Assembly (NCBI RefSeq): GCF_027923845.1
Contig: NZ_AP026933.1
Span: forward strand, 1,364,001 to 1,428,000
Direction of reading: 5' to 3'
DNA length: 64,000 bases
Origin: Spiroplasma ixodetis
GTDB lineage: Bacteria > Bacillota_I > Bacilli_A > Mycoplasmatales > VBWQ01
Every line of letters starts with the position of its first letter. Position 1 is the first letter of the stretch. A program made the position numbers and the translations under genes. Shown here one piece after another: positions 30,696 through 40,319 of the stretch. Below the pieces are notes generated by a model. It worked only from the letters and a program-made list of their open reading frames with translations. It did no database searches and was not told the DNA's origin.

Positions 30696-31558
30696 GAACC
30701 TGTTTAGAATCTTTTAGAAAATAAGGTAAAATTACTATATATTTTAAAATAAGAGGTATATATGCATAAAAATTATCCAAGTCATGTTACTAAAGAACAA
30801 TTTGAGAACATAAAATCAACTTTAGAAAACAGCAAAAAGAAAACAAAACCAAGAAATTTAGATTTATATGAAGTGTTTTGTGCAGTTTTATATGTATTAA
30901 AAAGTGGTTGTCAATGAAGAATGTTACCAAAAAATTTTCCAAAATGACAAACTGTATATTATTATTTCCAAATTTGAAGTAAAAACAATGATAAAGAACC
31001 TAGTGTATTGCAATTAATTTTAAAAAAATTAGTTAAAAAGATTCGTATTAAGAATCATCGAAAAGAAAAAACTAGTTTTTGTATAATTGATTCGCAAAGT
31101 GTTAAAAATACAGATACTACTGAAAATAAAGGTTATGATGCTGGTAAAAAGATTTCAGGAATAAAACGTCATATTGCAGTTGATACGCAAGGTTTACCAC
31201 ATGCAATTTACATAACTACAGCAGAAAAAACAGATCGTAATAGTGCTATCATAATGATTAAAAGTGAAAAAGAAAATCTTTCTACAGTTCAAAAAATAAT
31301 AGTAGATGCTGGCTATACTGGTGAAAAATTTGCTTCTGCAATCAAAACAATCATAAATGCAAATGTTGAAGTTGTAAAACGTAATGAATTACATTCTTTT
31401 GTAGTACTACCAAAAAGATGAGTTGTAGAACGAAGCTTTGCATGATTAGAAAAATGCAGAAGATTATGAAAAAATTGTGAAAGAAAACTAAATACTAGTT
31501 TACAAATGGTTGTTCTGTCCTTTATTTCAATTTTATTAAAAAGATTCTAAACAGGTTC
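30696..31558 (+). mobile_element. ISC copy 5, intact
   Basis: An 863-bp element with TSD TAA at 30693-30695 and 31559-31561, at the foot of a hairpin. Confidence 0.93.
30762..31550 (+). CDS. IS5-family transposase, ISC
   Basis: A complete 262-residue frame with DSQSVK, DAGYTG and VERSFAWLEK; no interruptions seen. Confidence 0.92.
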
Positions 31559-31559
31559 T

Positions 31560-31806
31560 AAGCCTTATCACCTACAGTGATAAAAGGCTTATATACTACT
31601 AACTAAATACTTCTACTACTCTACGTAAGGCTTTGCTACTGTAAGTAGCAAAGCCTTGGAGGGTAGGGGTTCTAGGGGGAGGGAACCAAAATTTCTGAAA
31701 TTTTCAAAGAGCATGACAAAAATTACTATTGGAATATTCCAGCACAATAGCCTAAATAATTTTTTATTTAGTTATGGAATAATTAATTACTTTAATAAAG
31801 TGCTGG
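31560..31806. other. Strongly structured intergenic segment, possible replication origin
   Basis: Consecutive inverted repeats fill this stretch. There is a 12-bp stem with a 2-base bulge at 31560-31590, and a perfect 14-bp stem (AAGGCTTTGCTACT, loop GTA) at 31627-31657. A palindrome AAAATTTCTGAAATTTT lies at 31688-31704, GGAATATTCC at 31731-31740, and a long-range CCAGCAC/GTGCTGG pair at 31739-31745 and 31800-31806. The segment is far richer in G than its surroundings. No ORF is visible. Such clustered structures occur at origins of single-stranded phages and rolling-circle plasmids. Confidence 0.5.
31661..31683 (+). other. G-quadruplex motif
   Basis: Four G tracts of 3, 4, 5 and 3 bases are separated by loops of 2, 5 and 1 bases, a canonical intramolecular G4 pattern in a genome of about 25% GC. 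Confidence 0.6.
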
Positions 31807-31845
31807 TTTAATAAAATAATTAATTATAATTGTTCAACAATTAAA

Positions 31846-31875
31846 AATGAGAGAATTATCTCTCATTATATTTTT
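31846..31875 (+). terminator. Hairpin terminator
   Basis: The perfect 9-bp stem AATGAGAGA / TCTCTCATT with loop ATTA is followed within a few bases by a T run on the plus strand. Confidence 0.65.
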
Positions 31876-31879
31876 ATTA

Positions 31880-32779
31880 GGCTTTTCTCCCTTTATGTAC
31901 TATTTTTAAATCTTATCACATAAATGCTGAGAAAAGCCTATCTACGAACTTCTCCCCACATTTTTAAATAAAACATAGCATTACAGTTTCAAAACTAGGT
32001 ATGTTATTGAATTTATATGCAGCTTCTTTTGCATATAAATGAATATGATGTTTTGCAACTTTGATATGTGTTTTAAATGTTCTTCGTATATGTTTTCATA
32101 CTGACTCAATTTGGTTGGTATTTACACCAGTTTTTGAAACATAGCCATCTTGATGGTTAACTGTTTCATGCTTAGTGAAAACCGATTTCAAATCGCGATA
32201 TCCTTTTCAAAAATCAGTATGTACAACACACTTTGAAGAAATGTGGTTTATTGCAAACTGCAAAAGATTTTTACTGTTTGCGTTTTTCAATACTTTCACA
32301 ATCAGATTGTTGGTTGTTTTTTCATAAATACCAACAATCTGATTGTGAAAGATACATTTCATCCATTTGCACTATGCCTTCAACAATGAATTGAGGTTTT
32401 TGTTTAGCAATGGCACTTCGGATTTTATGACCCATTCTTCAAGCTGTTTTCAAGGTCACTCCCAATTCTTTTGCAACATCAGTTGATGGAATTCCATGTT
32501 TGGTGTTTATTCATCTAAAAATGAGATAAAACCAAGATATTAAAGGTGTTTGTGACTTTGAAAATATAGTGCCCGTGAGAATACTGAATGTTTGATGACA
32601 TTTCAAACATCTCATTCTTCTTAAATTAGAAGTATTCAAATTAAAACTAGAACACCTACTACATTTGATTTGTTTCAAACTTGCTATATATGCAAGACAT
32701 TGTTTTTCAGTTTGAAAAGTATTATTGAACTCATTCAATTTCATTGTTTCCTCCACAAGTACATGTGGGGAGAAGTTCG
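31880..32779 (-). mobile_element. ISB copy 8 (type 2), internally rearranged
   Basis: TSD TTTTATTA at 31872-31879 and 32780-32787. Only 900 bp, because about 41 bp have been lost and replaced by a fold-back at 32293-32351. Confidence 0.92.
31964..32744 (-). pseudogene. IS1595-family transposase with internal deletion
   Basis: The block that normally encodes LSHMGFKKQGRSLLNKTLI is missing. The first Asp (MDEMYLS) is followed directly by an inverted copy of downstream sequence, so the frame and the catalytic core are broken. Confidence 0.85.
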
Positions 32780-32815
32780 TTTTATTAAATCGTATCCAAG
32801 TTTGCAATTCGCCCG

Positions 32816-33550
32816 AATATCATTTAAGCCACGATTTTTCATTTCTGTGAAATTAGATAATCAAAACTTAGAACCTTCATTTTCACTAATTCATAATCCT
32901 AAAACATTTTTTTTGCCTTCTAAATCAACTCCTAATGCTATATAAACTGATTTGTTAATAATCCGTTTATCTTGTCGTACTTTAACTACTATACAATCAA
33001 AATAAACAATAGGATAAATACTTTCTAATGGTCGATTTTGTCATGCTTTAACATCATCAATAACATCATCAGTAATTTGACTAATAACACTTTCACTAAT
33101 ATCAGCACCATCATATAACTCTTGCAACTGCATTCTAATGTCAGATAATGTCATTCCTTTTGCATACAAGGAAAGAACTTGTTGATCAAAAGCATCAAAT
33201 CTTCTTTGCTTTTTAGGAACTATTACAGGAGTAAAATTACTATTGCGATCTCTTGGTACATCAATTTCAATTTTACCTTGTTGAGTTATTAATTTTTTTG
33301 AACTTGTACCATTACGAGCATTTTCAGTAGTACTATGTTGATGTTTTTCATATCCTAAATAATTTTGCATTTCAGAATTCAACATTTTTTCAACTAATCT
33401 TTTTGTTAATTCTTTATATAAACCGCCAGGTTTAAAAACTGTTGTTAAATCTTCAGTATTTTCTAGTAATAAATCTACTGCTTTTGATATTGGATCATTA
33501 TTATTAAAGTTATCTTTTTTAGCCATTTGTAACTCACTCTTTCTAGTCAT
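32816..33550 (-). pseudogene. IS256-family transposase, N-terminal part
   Basis: It starts at ATG 33550. The first catalytic Asp (YFDCIVVKVR) is present; the frame is cut after about 245 residues, before the second Asp. Confidence 0.82.
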
Positions 33551-33620
33551 TTAATTATATTTACTAGAATTAATTAAACATAGTTATTTTTGTAAGTTAC
33601 ACAGATTACTAAACATTTCC
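32816..33620 (-). mobile_element. ISA copy 5, 3' half missing, divergent
   Basis: The end at 33620 (...AAACATTTCC) is intact and the other end is lost. It carries substitutions absent from other copies (YEKHQH, KKQRRFDAF, YDGADIS), so it is probably an older insertion. The 28 bases at 32788-32815 between it and ISB are not IS DNA. Confidence 0.85.
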
Positions 33621-34066
33621 GAAAAAGTAATCAAAATTAATTCACGCTTGTTCTTGTTTAAATTTTATAATTTCAAAATATTGTTCTGGAAATGCTTCTT
33701 TATCTATATTTTTTAATTCAGTAATTAAATTATGTTCTTCATTAAAAATTTGCCGTTCTTTTTCAATTCATTGTCATGAATTTTTTAAATTTTCTAATAA
33801 AAGTTCATCAAATACTAAAAACTTTTTATTATTATAAAGAGAAAATAACTCTTGATAAAGATGATGAACAATATTTAAAAATCAAAATAATGAATCTGCT
33901 TTAATTAAACTATTAAAAAATATAGCAAGGTCATCACTATTAATTGTTTGCAATACTTTCTTTCTATTTTTGCACTTGTAATCTTAGAAATTATTTCTTT
34001 TCTAAAATGCTTAATATTTTTTTGCTTTTTATTATCAGAACCTATTTCTTGATTTTCTGTAGGCAC
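33621..34066 (-). pseudogene. Hypothetical protein, frameshifted and truncated by ISA
   Basis: GTG 34066 has AAAGGA nine bases upstream. The frame gives VPTENQEIGSDNKKQKN up to ISKITSAK, then shifts in a run of five A (six needed, about 33976) and continues as NRKKVLQTINSDDLAIFF and FWFLNIVHHLYQELFSLYNN. ISA copy 5 removes the 3' end at 33620. The product is Trp-containing and helical, and no family is recognised. The upstream hairpin resembles that upstream of the truncated gene at 16256, hinting at related origins. Confidence 0.5.
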
Positions 34067-34088
34067 TTCTTTACATCCTTTCAAATAA

Positions 34089-34127
34089 AAAACCCATTTA
34101 TTTTATTAAAAATAAAACAATGGGCTT
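34089..34127 (-). terminator. Hairpin upstream of the truncated gene at 34066
   Basis: The imperfect stem AAGCCCATTGTTTTAT / AAAATAAATGGGTT is followed by six T on the minus strand. It resembles the hairpin at 16280-16316 in sequence and in position relative to the following gene. Confidence 0.5.
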
Positions 34128-34496
34128 GAAAAACATATTTTTTTAAATTTTTTATTTTAAATTTTCATTAAAATAAGCAAAGGAACAATTCTAAAATAAA
34201 TTAGTTATAATTTATTTGAAAAAGTTAATTAACAATTTCTAAAATCTCTTGTTAATTACCTATAGTAATGCATATAGTTTATCTCTAATATTTAAGATAA
34301 CTATTCCTAAATAATAGCATGTATAAAATGTATTGCAAATAATATACAAAAATCATACTTTATATTACATTAATTTTACTAATTAAAATGATAAATAAAA
34401 ACATCATTGATATTATATAAAAATAATAAACACTTTTATTATGAAATAAATTTTATTATTACATGAAAAAATAACAAATAAACAAATTAAAACAAT
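34128..34496. other. AT-rich spacer without identified gene
   Basis: I see no ORF longer than about 30 codons with a ribosome-binding site, and no RNA gene. The base composition is nearly all A/T. Confidence 0.5.
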
Positions 34497-34523
34497 AAAT
34501 CCCTTCTAAATTAGAAGGGATTT
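34497..34523. terminator. Bidirectional hairpin terminator
   Basis: The perfect 13-bp stem AAATCCCTTCTAA with a 1-base loop is followed by TTTT on the plus strand and ATTTATTGTTTT on the minus strand. It probably ended the mraZ-sepF transcript before ISA copy 6 inserted between it and sepF. Confidence 0.65.
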
Positions 34524-34597
34524 TTATTCTAAAATTAATGTAAGAACAATTTAAAAAATAAATAATTTTATTTCTTTATTATTAGAAAGAAATAAAA

Positions 34598-35972
34598 GAG
34601 GCTTTTTAATAATCTGTGTATCTTTGTTTTACAAAGTTACTAATTTAGATTAATTCTGTCTTCAAATTTTATCATAAAATGAGCAATTGCTGTATTTCAA
34701 TTTTGAATAGGCAATGTTCATTTTTTTGTTATATTTTCAATTACCAAGTAAAATATTTTGAAAACTGCCATATCATTAGGAAAAACTTTTTTATTTCTGA
34801 TGATTTTTCGTAATTGACTATTAACAGATTCAATAGCATTTGTAGTATAAATCACTCTTTTGATTTCTACTGGATAACTAATAAAAACCATTAAATTATC
34901 TCAATTTTTATATCAAGATTTAGTAATTTGAGGATATTGTTTATTTCATTTACTTTCAAACGATTCTAAAGCTTGCATTGCTTGTTCTTCACTACATGCA
35001 CTATAAATTGGTTTTAAATCTGCAACTAGACCTTTTCGATGTTTGTATGAAACATATTTTAAACTATTTCTAATTTGATGAACAATGCATAATTGATGTT
35101 CTGTTTTAGGATAAACTGATTGTATTGCTTCTGACATGCCTGTTAAATTATCACTACAAGCAATAAGAATATCATTTAAGCCACGATTTTTCATTTCTGT
35201 GAAATTAGATAATCAAAACTTAGAACCTTCATTTTCACTAATTCATAATCCTAAAACATCTTTTTTGCCTTCTAAATCAACTCCTAATGCTATATAAACT
35301 GATTTGTTAATAATCCGTTTATCTTGTCGTACTTTAACTACTATACAATCAAAATAAACAATAGGATAAATACTTTCTAATGGTCGATTTTGTCATGCTT
35401 TAACATCATCAATAACATCATCAGTAATTTGACTAATAACACTTTCACTAATATCAGCACCATGATATAACTCTTGCAACTGCATTCTAATGTCAGATAA
35501 TGTCATTCCTTTTGCATACAAGGAAAGAACTTGTTGATCAAAACCATCAAATCTTCTTTGCCTTTTAGGAACTATTACAGGAGTAAAATTACTATTGCGA
35601 TCTCTTGGTACATCAATTTCAATTTTACCTTGTTGAGTTATTAATTTTTTTGAACTTGTACCATTACGAGCATTTTCAGTAGTACTATGTTGATTTTTTT
35701 CATATCCTAAATAATTTTGCATTTCAGAATTCAACATTTTTTCAACTAATCTTTTTGTTAATTCTTTATATAAACCGCCAGGTTTAAAAACTGTTGTTAA
35801 ATCTTCAGTATTTTCTAGTAATAAATCTACTGCTTTTGATATTGGATCATTATTATTAAAGTTATCTTTTTTAGCCATCTGTAACTCACTCTTTCTAGTC
35901 ATTTAATTATATTTACTAGAATTAATTAAACATAGTTATTTTTGTAAGTTACACAGATTACTAAACATTTCC
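34598..35972 (-). mobile_element. ISA copy 6, intact
   Basis: A 1375-bp element with TSD AAATAAAA at 34590-34597 and 35973-35980, immediately downstream of sepF. Confidence 0.94.
34640..35902 (-). CDS. IS256-family transposase, ISA
   Basis: A complete 420-residue frame with all catalytic motifs and no indel seen. Confidence 0.92.
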
Positions 35973-35996
35973 AAATAAAAACCTATTTGTTCAAGA

Positions 35997-36281
35997 TTAA
36001 CTTAATTCATTTTTAAATTCATAAATATGAATATCAGTTTTATCAACAACAAAACCAATAACATACGAAATACCACAAAGAAAATCTATAATTCTTCTTC
36101 GATCATTTTCAACAGTTGTTGTTAAATTAACTTTAATTGGTTTTTGTAAAATCATAGCATTAGCAATTGATTCAATTTCTTGATAATTTTTAGGAGCAAA
36201 TTCTTGTATTTGTTCTTGAAAACTGGTTTTATAATTACTATTTTCATCACTGTCTTTATATTTTTTACTTCTTCATCCCAT
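35997..36281 (-). CDS. sepF: Cell-division protein SepF
   Basis: A 94-residue protein. The C-terminal half reads PIKVNLTTTVENDRRRIIDF followed by LCGISYVIG and DIHIYEF, the conserved SepF fold that tethers and bundles FtsZ filaments. The N terminus (MGWRSKKYKDSDE) is short and lacks the long amphipathic membrane-targeting helix seen in Bacillus SepF. ATG 36281 starts 6 bases after the ftsZ stop, with AAGGAAG inside the end of ftsZ, so the two are translationally linked. TGA encodes Trp3, hiding the start from standard-code searches. Confidence 0.85.
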
Positions 36282-36287
36282 AATTAA

Positions 36288-37442
36288 TTAAACTTCCTTT
36301 CGTCTTCGTAAAAATGATGGTAAATCATCATCTGCTTCCATTGCTGCTTCTTGGACTAAATTTTGTTGTTCTTCTTCTTTTTTCTTTGTTTGTTCTTTAA
36401 TTTCTTCGCTTAAATATTGAGTCTTATTAGTAATAAATTCATGATTATCAACTTTTGAACTATAAACAAAATTATTGGCATTAGCACCTTCTTCATCAAA
36501 ACCAGTGGCAATAACTGTTACAATCATTTCATCATTTAAATTTTCATTAACAGCGACACCAAAAATGATATTAACATCATTACCCGCAGCATCACGAACT
36601 AAATCAACAGCAATATTAGCATCAGTTAATGTCATTGTTGTTCCACCAGTAACATTAACAATAGCATTTTTAGCACCCTTAATTGTCACATCATCAAGTA
36701 AAGGAGAAGAAATAGATTTTGTTGCGGCTTGTTTAGCTTTATGTTCACCCTTTGACATTCCAATACCAAATAAGGCATTACCTTTATTTTCAATAATAGT
36801 ACGAACATCAGCAAAATCTAAATTTATTAAAGCAGGAACAGCAATTAAGTCAGTAATAGTCTGTACACCTTGACGTAAAATATTATCTGCTTCTTTAAAC
36901 GAATCTTTAAGAGGAATATTACCAATTACTTGTAATAATTTATCATTAGAAATAATAATAATTGCATCAACTTGTTTCTTTAAATTTTCAATTCCAACTA
37001 CGGCATGAGCATTACGATTACGTCCTTCAAATTTAAATGGTTTAGTAACAATAGCAATTGTTAAAGCACCACATTCTTTAGCAATTCTTGCAACAATTGA
37101 TGCAGCACCAGTACCAGTACCACCACCCATACCAGCAGCAATAAAAACCATATCTGCACCATCTAAAGCACGTTTAATCTCTGCTTCACTTTCAATTGCG
37201 GCTTGTTTACCAATTTCGGGATTAGCTCCCGCTCCAAGTCCCTTTGATAATTCTTTGCCCAAAATAATTTTATTTTCAGCTGGAGATGCATTAACTACTT
37301 GTTCATCAGTATTAGCAACATAAAAATCAACACCTTGTACCTCTGCTTCAATCATTCTATTAACAGCATTATTACCAGCACCACCAATACCAATTACCCG
37401 AATTGATGCTATTGGTTTAAATTGTGAATTATTATGTTCCAT
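36288..37442 (-). CDS. ftsZ: Cell-division GTPase FtsZ
   Basis: 384 residues. The tubulin signature GGGTGTGAA (in AAGMGGGTGTGAASIVA), the N-terminal IGIGGAGNNAVNRMIE and the T7 loop NLDFADVRTIIENKG are intact. The C terminus ends DDLPSFLRRRKEV, matching the conserved FtsZ tail peptide that binds FtsA and SepF. ATG 37442 follows AGGAGG at ideal distance; the in-frame ATG eight codons upstream has no such site. FtsZ polymerises into the division ring. Confidence 0.97.
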   Translation of the reverse strand: MEHNNSQFKPIASIRVIGIGGAGNNAVNRMIEAEVQGVDFYVANTDEQVVNASPAENKIILGKELSKGLGAGANPEIGKQAAIESEAEIKRALDGADMVFIAAGMGGGTGTGAASIVARIAKECGALTIAIVTKPFKFEGRNRNAHAVVGIENLKKQVDAIIIISNDKLLQVIGNIPLKDSFKEADNILRQGVQTITDLIAVPALINLDFADVRTIIENKGNALFGIGMSKGEHKAKQAATKSISSPLLDDVTIKGAKNAIVNVTGGTTMTLTDANIAVDLVRDAAGNDVNIIFGVAVNENLNDEMIVTVIATGFDEEGANANNFVYSSKVDNHEFITNKTQYLSEEIKEQTKKKEEEQQNLVQEAAMEADDDLPSFLRRRKEV

Positions 37443-37477
37443 TTTATTTTCCTCCTGATTAATCAAATTGTCTTCTT

Positions 37478-38758
37478 CTATTTACTACCATCATTATACT
37501 GATAATTTGGTTGAAAGGGGGAATTATAATGCTTATTATCATGATTATTAGAATGCGTATAATGATTTAATTTTGATACAATTTCTGGTTTATGTATTGA
37601 TGAAATATAATTATTACTAAAAACATTTACTAAATGTTGGTAGTGAGTATTACCGATTAAAGTAGTTCACTGATAACTATATGCACCAAGAGTTTGGCTA
37701 AGCATATATTTTACTTCTTTTAGTTTGCTATTATTTTTAAAATAGTTGGCAAAACCACATAAACCAATAGTAATTCCCGTAAAAATAATTTCCATATCTG
37801 AACTATTATTATCACTAACTTCATCAAGAAAGTATTCAATACAAGCAATAATTTCATTAATTTGTTTTTTAACTGTTGCTTGTAAATCAGTTTTTGTTAA
37901 ACGAACAATAGATTTTGTCTGCTCATCAACATACTTATCAACAACAACATCGCATAAATAATTACTACTTATATTAATAATTTTTTGTAAATATCTTTCA
38001 GCTTTATCATAACCACAATGCATTTGCTTCATTAATGATTGAATTATTTGATTTCAACCAATTTTAATATTTGTTGTTGCAAATAATACTGAATTACTAA
38101 AAACACTAATCTTAGTACTATTAATATTTCAATCAACTAAAACTGTATTACGATTAAAATCAGTATTTTTAATATTACATACTAATGCAAATTGATCTAA
38201 AGTAACCGTTAACAATTCTGTTTCGGCATTAGTTAATACTTCGAGGTGAGAATTATATAAACTTTTAGGTAATGAATAAACTAAAGCATCAACATGCATA
38301 ACTTGTCCTTTTTTAGCAATTGGTAATTGTTCATTACCAATTGCATGATCAACTTTAAAATTGTATGGTTTAGTTAAACAAATAATTTCACTATTATCAA
38401 TAGTAATGTTTTTAGCCATTTCAATCACTTTACTACAATCTTCATCAGTAATAATGTGGTTAGCATCTTTAAAATCAAGTGATGCTTGTGATTGATAAAT
38501 TTTTAAATTATTTGAAGGTAAAGTTAAGGCAATACGTTGTACTTTTATATTTAAAGTATTATTAATTTTATTAATAATTTGCCTTAATAACTTACCTGTA
38601 GCAATTGAATTAATAATTACACCATTTTCAGAAAACTGTTCAGTATCAACAGTTTCTTTATATAAAACCTGAATTTGATTATTAACATAATTATTAACCA
38701 TAACTTTTAAACTAAAGTCTTCAATTTGACATACAACATATAATTCTTGAAAATTCAT
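37478..38758 (-). CDS. ftsA: Divergent FtsA-like actin-fold protein
   Basis: A 426-residue frame interrupted three times by TGA (Trp) if read with the standard code. Its position between rsmH and ftsZ is the usual ftsA position. The second phosphate-binding segment reads LVDWNINSTKISVFSNSVL, where most FtsA have V-D-I-G-G-G-T-T-x-I, so the Gly-rich loop is not conserved and ATP binding is doubtful. The C-terminal tail is His/Asn-rich with no obvious amphipathic helix. GGAGGTGA lies upstream of ATG 38758. FtsA anchors FtsZ to the membrane; this version may keep only the scaffold role. Confidence 0.75.
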
Positions 38759-38779
38759 ATTGTTCACCTCCAAACATTT

Positions 38780-39730
38780 TTATGAATCAATATAAGTAAT
38801 AACTCTTAACTTTGCACTTCGTGCTCTTGGATTTTTATTTATTTCATCAGGCTTTGGTGTAATTGGTTTTTTAATTATTAATTGATATTTTGTTTTTCAA
38901 TTATTATGAACTGGTAATTTAGCATATAATTGCGCTTGTGGATCAATTAAAACTTCATTAAAAGTTTGTTTAACAATACGATCTTCTAAAGAATGAAAAC
39001 TAATAACAACAATTCTACCATTAGAATTTAATAATTTCAAAGATTGTTTTAAAGAAGATTTTAATGTTTCTAACTCGTTATTAACAGCAATTCTTAATGC
39101 TTGAAAAGTCTTTTTGGCAGGATGATGATGCTTATTTAATACTCTTACTGGTAATGATTTTTTAATAATCGTAACCAATTGTAAAGTGGTATCAATTGGT
39201 TGAAAAGTTCTTGTTTTAATAATATTTTTAGCAATACTACTAGCAAATACTTCTTCACCATAATTTTTAATAATTGTTTTTAATTGCTCATAATTATAAT
39301 TATTAACAATATCTCACGCATTTAATTTTTGACTTTGATCCATACGCATATCTAACTTAGCATCTTTCATATAACTAAATCCTCTAATATCTTCATCAAC
39401 TTGTGGTGATGATATACCTAAATCATATAATATACCATCAACTTTAGTAATATTTCTTTTTAAAAGCTCAGATTGAATATTAGCAAAATTACTTTTAATT
39501 ATTTCATATTTATCTTTAAAATCTTTTAAAATAATTTTACTATTATCAATGGCCATTTGATCTTGATCAAAAGCATATAGTTTGCCAGAGGTAAGTTTTG
39601 ATAGTATAACTTTACTATGACCTGCTCATCCTAATGTACAATCGACATAAATACCATCAGGTTTAATATTTAAGAAATCAATTGCTTCTGTTAACATTAC
39701 AGAAATGTGTCTTGCATTGATATTATTCAT
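38780..39730 (-). CDS. rsmH: 16S rRNA (cytosine1402-N4)-methyltransferase RsmH
   Basis: 316 residues, normal length. Signatures: [25 protein letters not shown] (SAM-binding motif, G-x-A/W-G-H-S), [29 protein letters not shown], and [16 protein letters not shown]. The C terminus is [11 protein letters not shown]. It methylates C1402 of 16S rRNA in the 30S P site. It starts 5 bases after the mraZ stop, so the two are coupled, and ends 21 bases before ftsA. Confidence 0.96.
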
Positions 39731-39735
39731 AATTT

Positions 39736-40167
39736 TTATATCTCATCTAGAGCTGCTGCCGCTGACTCAAATTTATCCTTGGTATCTTGATTAAAACTAT
39801 TTCAATTAGTTTCTGATCAAATCTCAATTTTATTGGATAGTCCAATCATAATTACTTTTTGTTTAATATCAGCTAGTGTCAATAATGAATGTGGAATATT
39901 AATGCGACCTTTACTATCAATAGTTAATTCTTCTGAATTAGCAAATACTTGTCTTGCCAAAATTCTGGCTTCTTTCTGACCTTCAGATTGTGATAAGATT
40001 TTATCTTGTCATTTAATAAATTCAATTTCGTTACGAATAACTAAACAGCCTTCAAAACCTTTAGAAACAATAACAATCTCATTGTTATGAAAATAACTTC
40101 TAAACTTAGAAGGAATTATCATTCGTTTCTTTTCATCTAATGTTGACAATGATTGTCCTAGTAGCAT
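39736..40167 (-). CDS. mraZ: Transcriptional regulator MraZ
   Basis: 143 residues, the standard length, with two AbrB-like (SpoVT) repeats: [18 protein letters not shown] near the N terminus and [17 protein letters not shown] in the middle. MraZ binds repeated TGGG boxes upstream of its own operon. Three such boxes lie directly before this gene, so self-regulation of the cluster is well supported. The start is ATG 40167; the Shine-Dalgarno is weak (GGGTGA) and overlaps the last MraZ box. Confidence 0.95.
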
Positions 40168-40174
40168 AATATCA

Positions 40175-40198
40175 CCCACACTTTCCCACTATTACCCA
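40175..40198 (-). promoter_or_regulatory. Three MraZ boxes with 10-bp period
   Basis: On the minus strand TGGG occurs three times with exactly six bases between each (TGGGTAATAG, TGGGAAAGTG, TGGG), one helical turn apart. This matches the known MraZ operator architecture. The third box overlaps the ribosome-binding region of mraZ. Confidence 0.85.
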
Positions 40199-40199
40199 T

Positions 40200-40228
40200 A
40201 TTATATAACCTTTGGCATATAATTGCAA
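40200..40228 (-). promoter_or_regulatory. Promoter of the mraZ-sepF cluster
   Basis: On the minus strand TTGCAA (40223-40228) and TATAAT (40200-40205) are separated by 17 bases, directly upstream of the MraZ boxes. The match to a sigma-70 consensus is good. Confidence 0.75.
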
Positions 40229-40319
40229 TTGATTACTTTAAATGTATGACTAGTCAGTAAAATAAAAGAGCATACAATAATAAAAATAAAAACTCATTTA
40301 CTTTAAAAAAATAAAGAAA

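Noticed and set aside
36475-36873. Plus-strand ORF of 132 codons opposite ftsZ
   Set aside because: ftsZ is highly conserved on the minus strand; the opposite frame has no start signal or family.
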